Assembly (NCBI GenBank): GCA_017444785.1
Contig: JAFSVX010000020.1
Coordinates: forward strand, 1-39,831
DNA: 39,831 nt
Source: Clostridia bacterium
GTDB lineage: Bacteria > Bacillota > Clostridia > Christensenellales > UBA1242
Reading direction: 5' to 3'
The translations under genes were made by a program, and so were the position numbers. This document shows positions 39,351-39,831 of the stretch, piece by piece. The notes under the pieces were generated by a model. That model saw nothing but the letters and a program-made list of their open reading frames with translations. It had not been told where the DNA came from and made no database searches. Within the stretch, counting starts at the first letter, position 1. Each line of letters opens with the position of its first letter.

Positions 39351-39831
39351 TTACAGTTCCTCCTTTGAAAGTTGAGAAAGAGCAATTTCCTTATAGACCG
39401 TGCAACTTTCAAGCAGATCTTTATGCGTTCCCATGCCCACAACCTTGCCCTCATCAAGAACTATGATTTTGTCAGCATTCATAATAGTTCCAATTCTTTG
39501 AGCAACAATGATGATGGTTTTGTCTTTCAAGTTTTTCTTAATTTTGTTTCGCACAAGCGCATCTGTCTTATAGTCAAGTGCAGAGAAACTGTCATCAAAA
39601 GCAATTATCTCAGAACCTTTGAAAACCGCCCTCGCAATTGAAATTCTTTGCTTCTGTCCGCCCGAAAAGTTTGTCCCACCTTGAGAGACTTCTGAATTTA
39701 CCCCCTTCTCCATATCAAGAACAAAATTCGCACCAGAAATATCTATTGCATCAAGCAGTCTCTTATCATCATCTGCAACTTCTTCATCGAAACCATAAGT
39801 TATATTTGATTTAATCGTCCCCTTAAATAAA
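39351..39831 (-). CDS. ABC exporter half-transporter partner, N-terminus cut by window edge
   Basis: Only the last 159 codons are present (the frame is open to the window edge). They start after the Q-loop (LFKGTIKSNITYGF) and contain the intact signature FSGGQKQR, Walker B IIAFDDSFSALD, where the catalytic Glu is replaced by Asp, and an H-loop changed to VAQRI (Gln for His). This is the degenerate-site subunit of heterodimeric exporters such as TM287/288 or BmrCD, matching the LSEGQ of the downstream subunit. Confidence 0.92.
   Translation of the reverse strand, partial: LFKGTIKSNITYGFDEEVADDDKRLLDAIDISGANFVLDMEKGVNSEVSQGGTNFSGGQKQRISIARAVFKGSEIIAFDDSFSALDYKTDALVRNKIKKNLKDKTIIIVAQRIGTIMNADKIIVLDEGKVVGMGTHKDLLESCTVYKEIALSQLSKEEL

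Overview
The window comes from a low-GC, Gram-positive-type bacterium, most likely an uncultured Clostridia-like member of the Bacillota. The evidence is AT-rich DNA with strong purine-rich ribosome binding sites, lipoproteins with Gram-positive signal peptides, a glmU-pth-mfd gene order resembling that of Bacillus and Clostridium, a tmRNA tag ending in Ala-Leu-Ala-Ala-Ala, an ammonia-dependent AsnA, and a NifU-like/GGGtGRT gene pair. Genus or species cannot be given from the sequence.

Layout. 1-3524 (minus): a truncated small membrane protein, tmRNA, smpB and rnr, the trans-translation and RNA quality-control cluster. 3679-5124: a HipA-type kinase with a small downstream partner resembling HipS, ending in a 26-bp tandem repeat and driven by a promoter that predicts leaderless mRNA. 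5245-5766 (plus): a dUTPase. 5844-18089 (minus): a long housekeeping array with a PrsA-like foldase, mfd, pth, a GlmU homologue that has lost its catalytic motifs, tadA, an M14 peptidase, a CPBP protease, a WalJ-type nuclease and an M1 peptidase lipoprotein. 18314-21266 (minus): a repeat-bearing membrane protein, recX and a YigZ/IMPACT protein. 21441-24599 (plus): NifU-like protein, GGGtGRT protein and an FAD-dependent dehydrogenase. 24692-28837 (minus): small unknown proteins, tRNA-Asn, a metallo-beta-lactamase gene split by an in-frame TAG, and a DUF2804-like protein. 29075-30398 (plus): a HAD-like protein, tRNA-Ala and tRNA-Ile. 31112-34132 (minus): YjbR, glutathione peroxidase, flavodoxin, and asnA with its long leader. 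34434-37475: a Mn-type CDF transporter and a small accessory module (XRE repressor, ART-like protein, four-helix membrane protein). 37547-39831 (minus): a heterodimeric ABC exporter, truncated at the window edge.

Three things stand out. First, tRNA-Asn and tRNA-Ile are each followed by tandem noncoding cassettes of about 180-290 bp. Each cassette ends in a copy of the 3' end of its own tRNA, normally followed by an intrinsic terminator. Three of them share a core (GGGGAGAGGA, GCGAA, a 7-bp hairpin whose base pairs covary, and GACGA). This is the best candidate for an undescribed element. Second, asnA has a leader of about 420 nt with two Asn-rich leader peptides, two terminator-like hairpins, and a 10-nt anti-Shine-Dalgarno segment that can pair with either of two partners. 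This looks like ribosome-sensed asparagine control. Third, the kinase/HipS-like pair and the XRE/ART-like/membrane trio look like compact toxin-antitoxin or effector-immunity modules. Most remaining genes are conserved housekeeping functions in ordinary arrangements.
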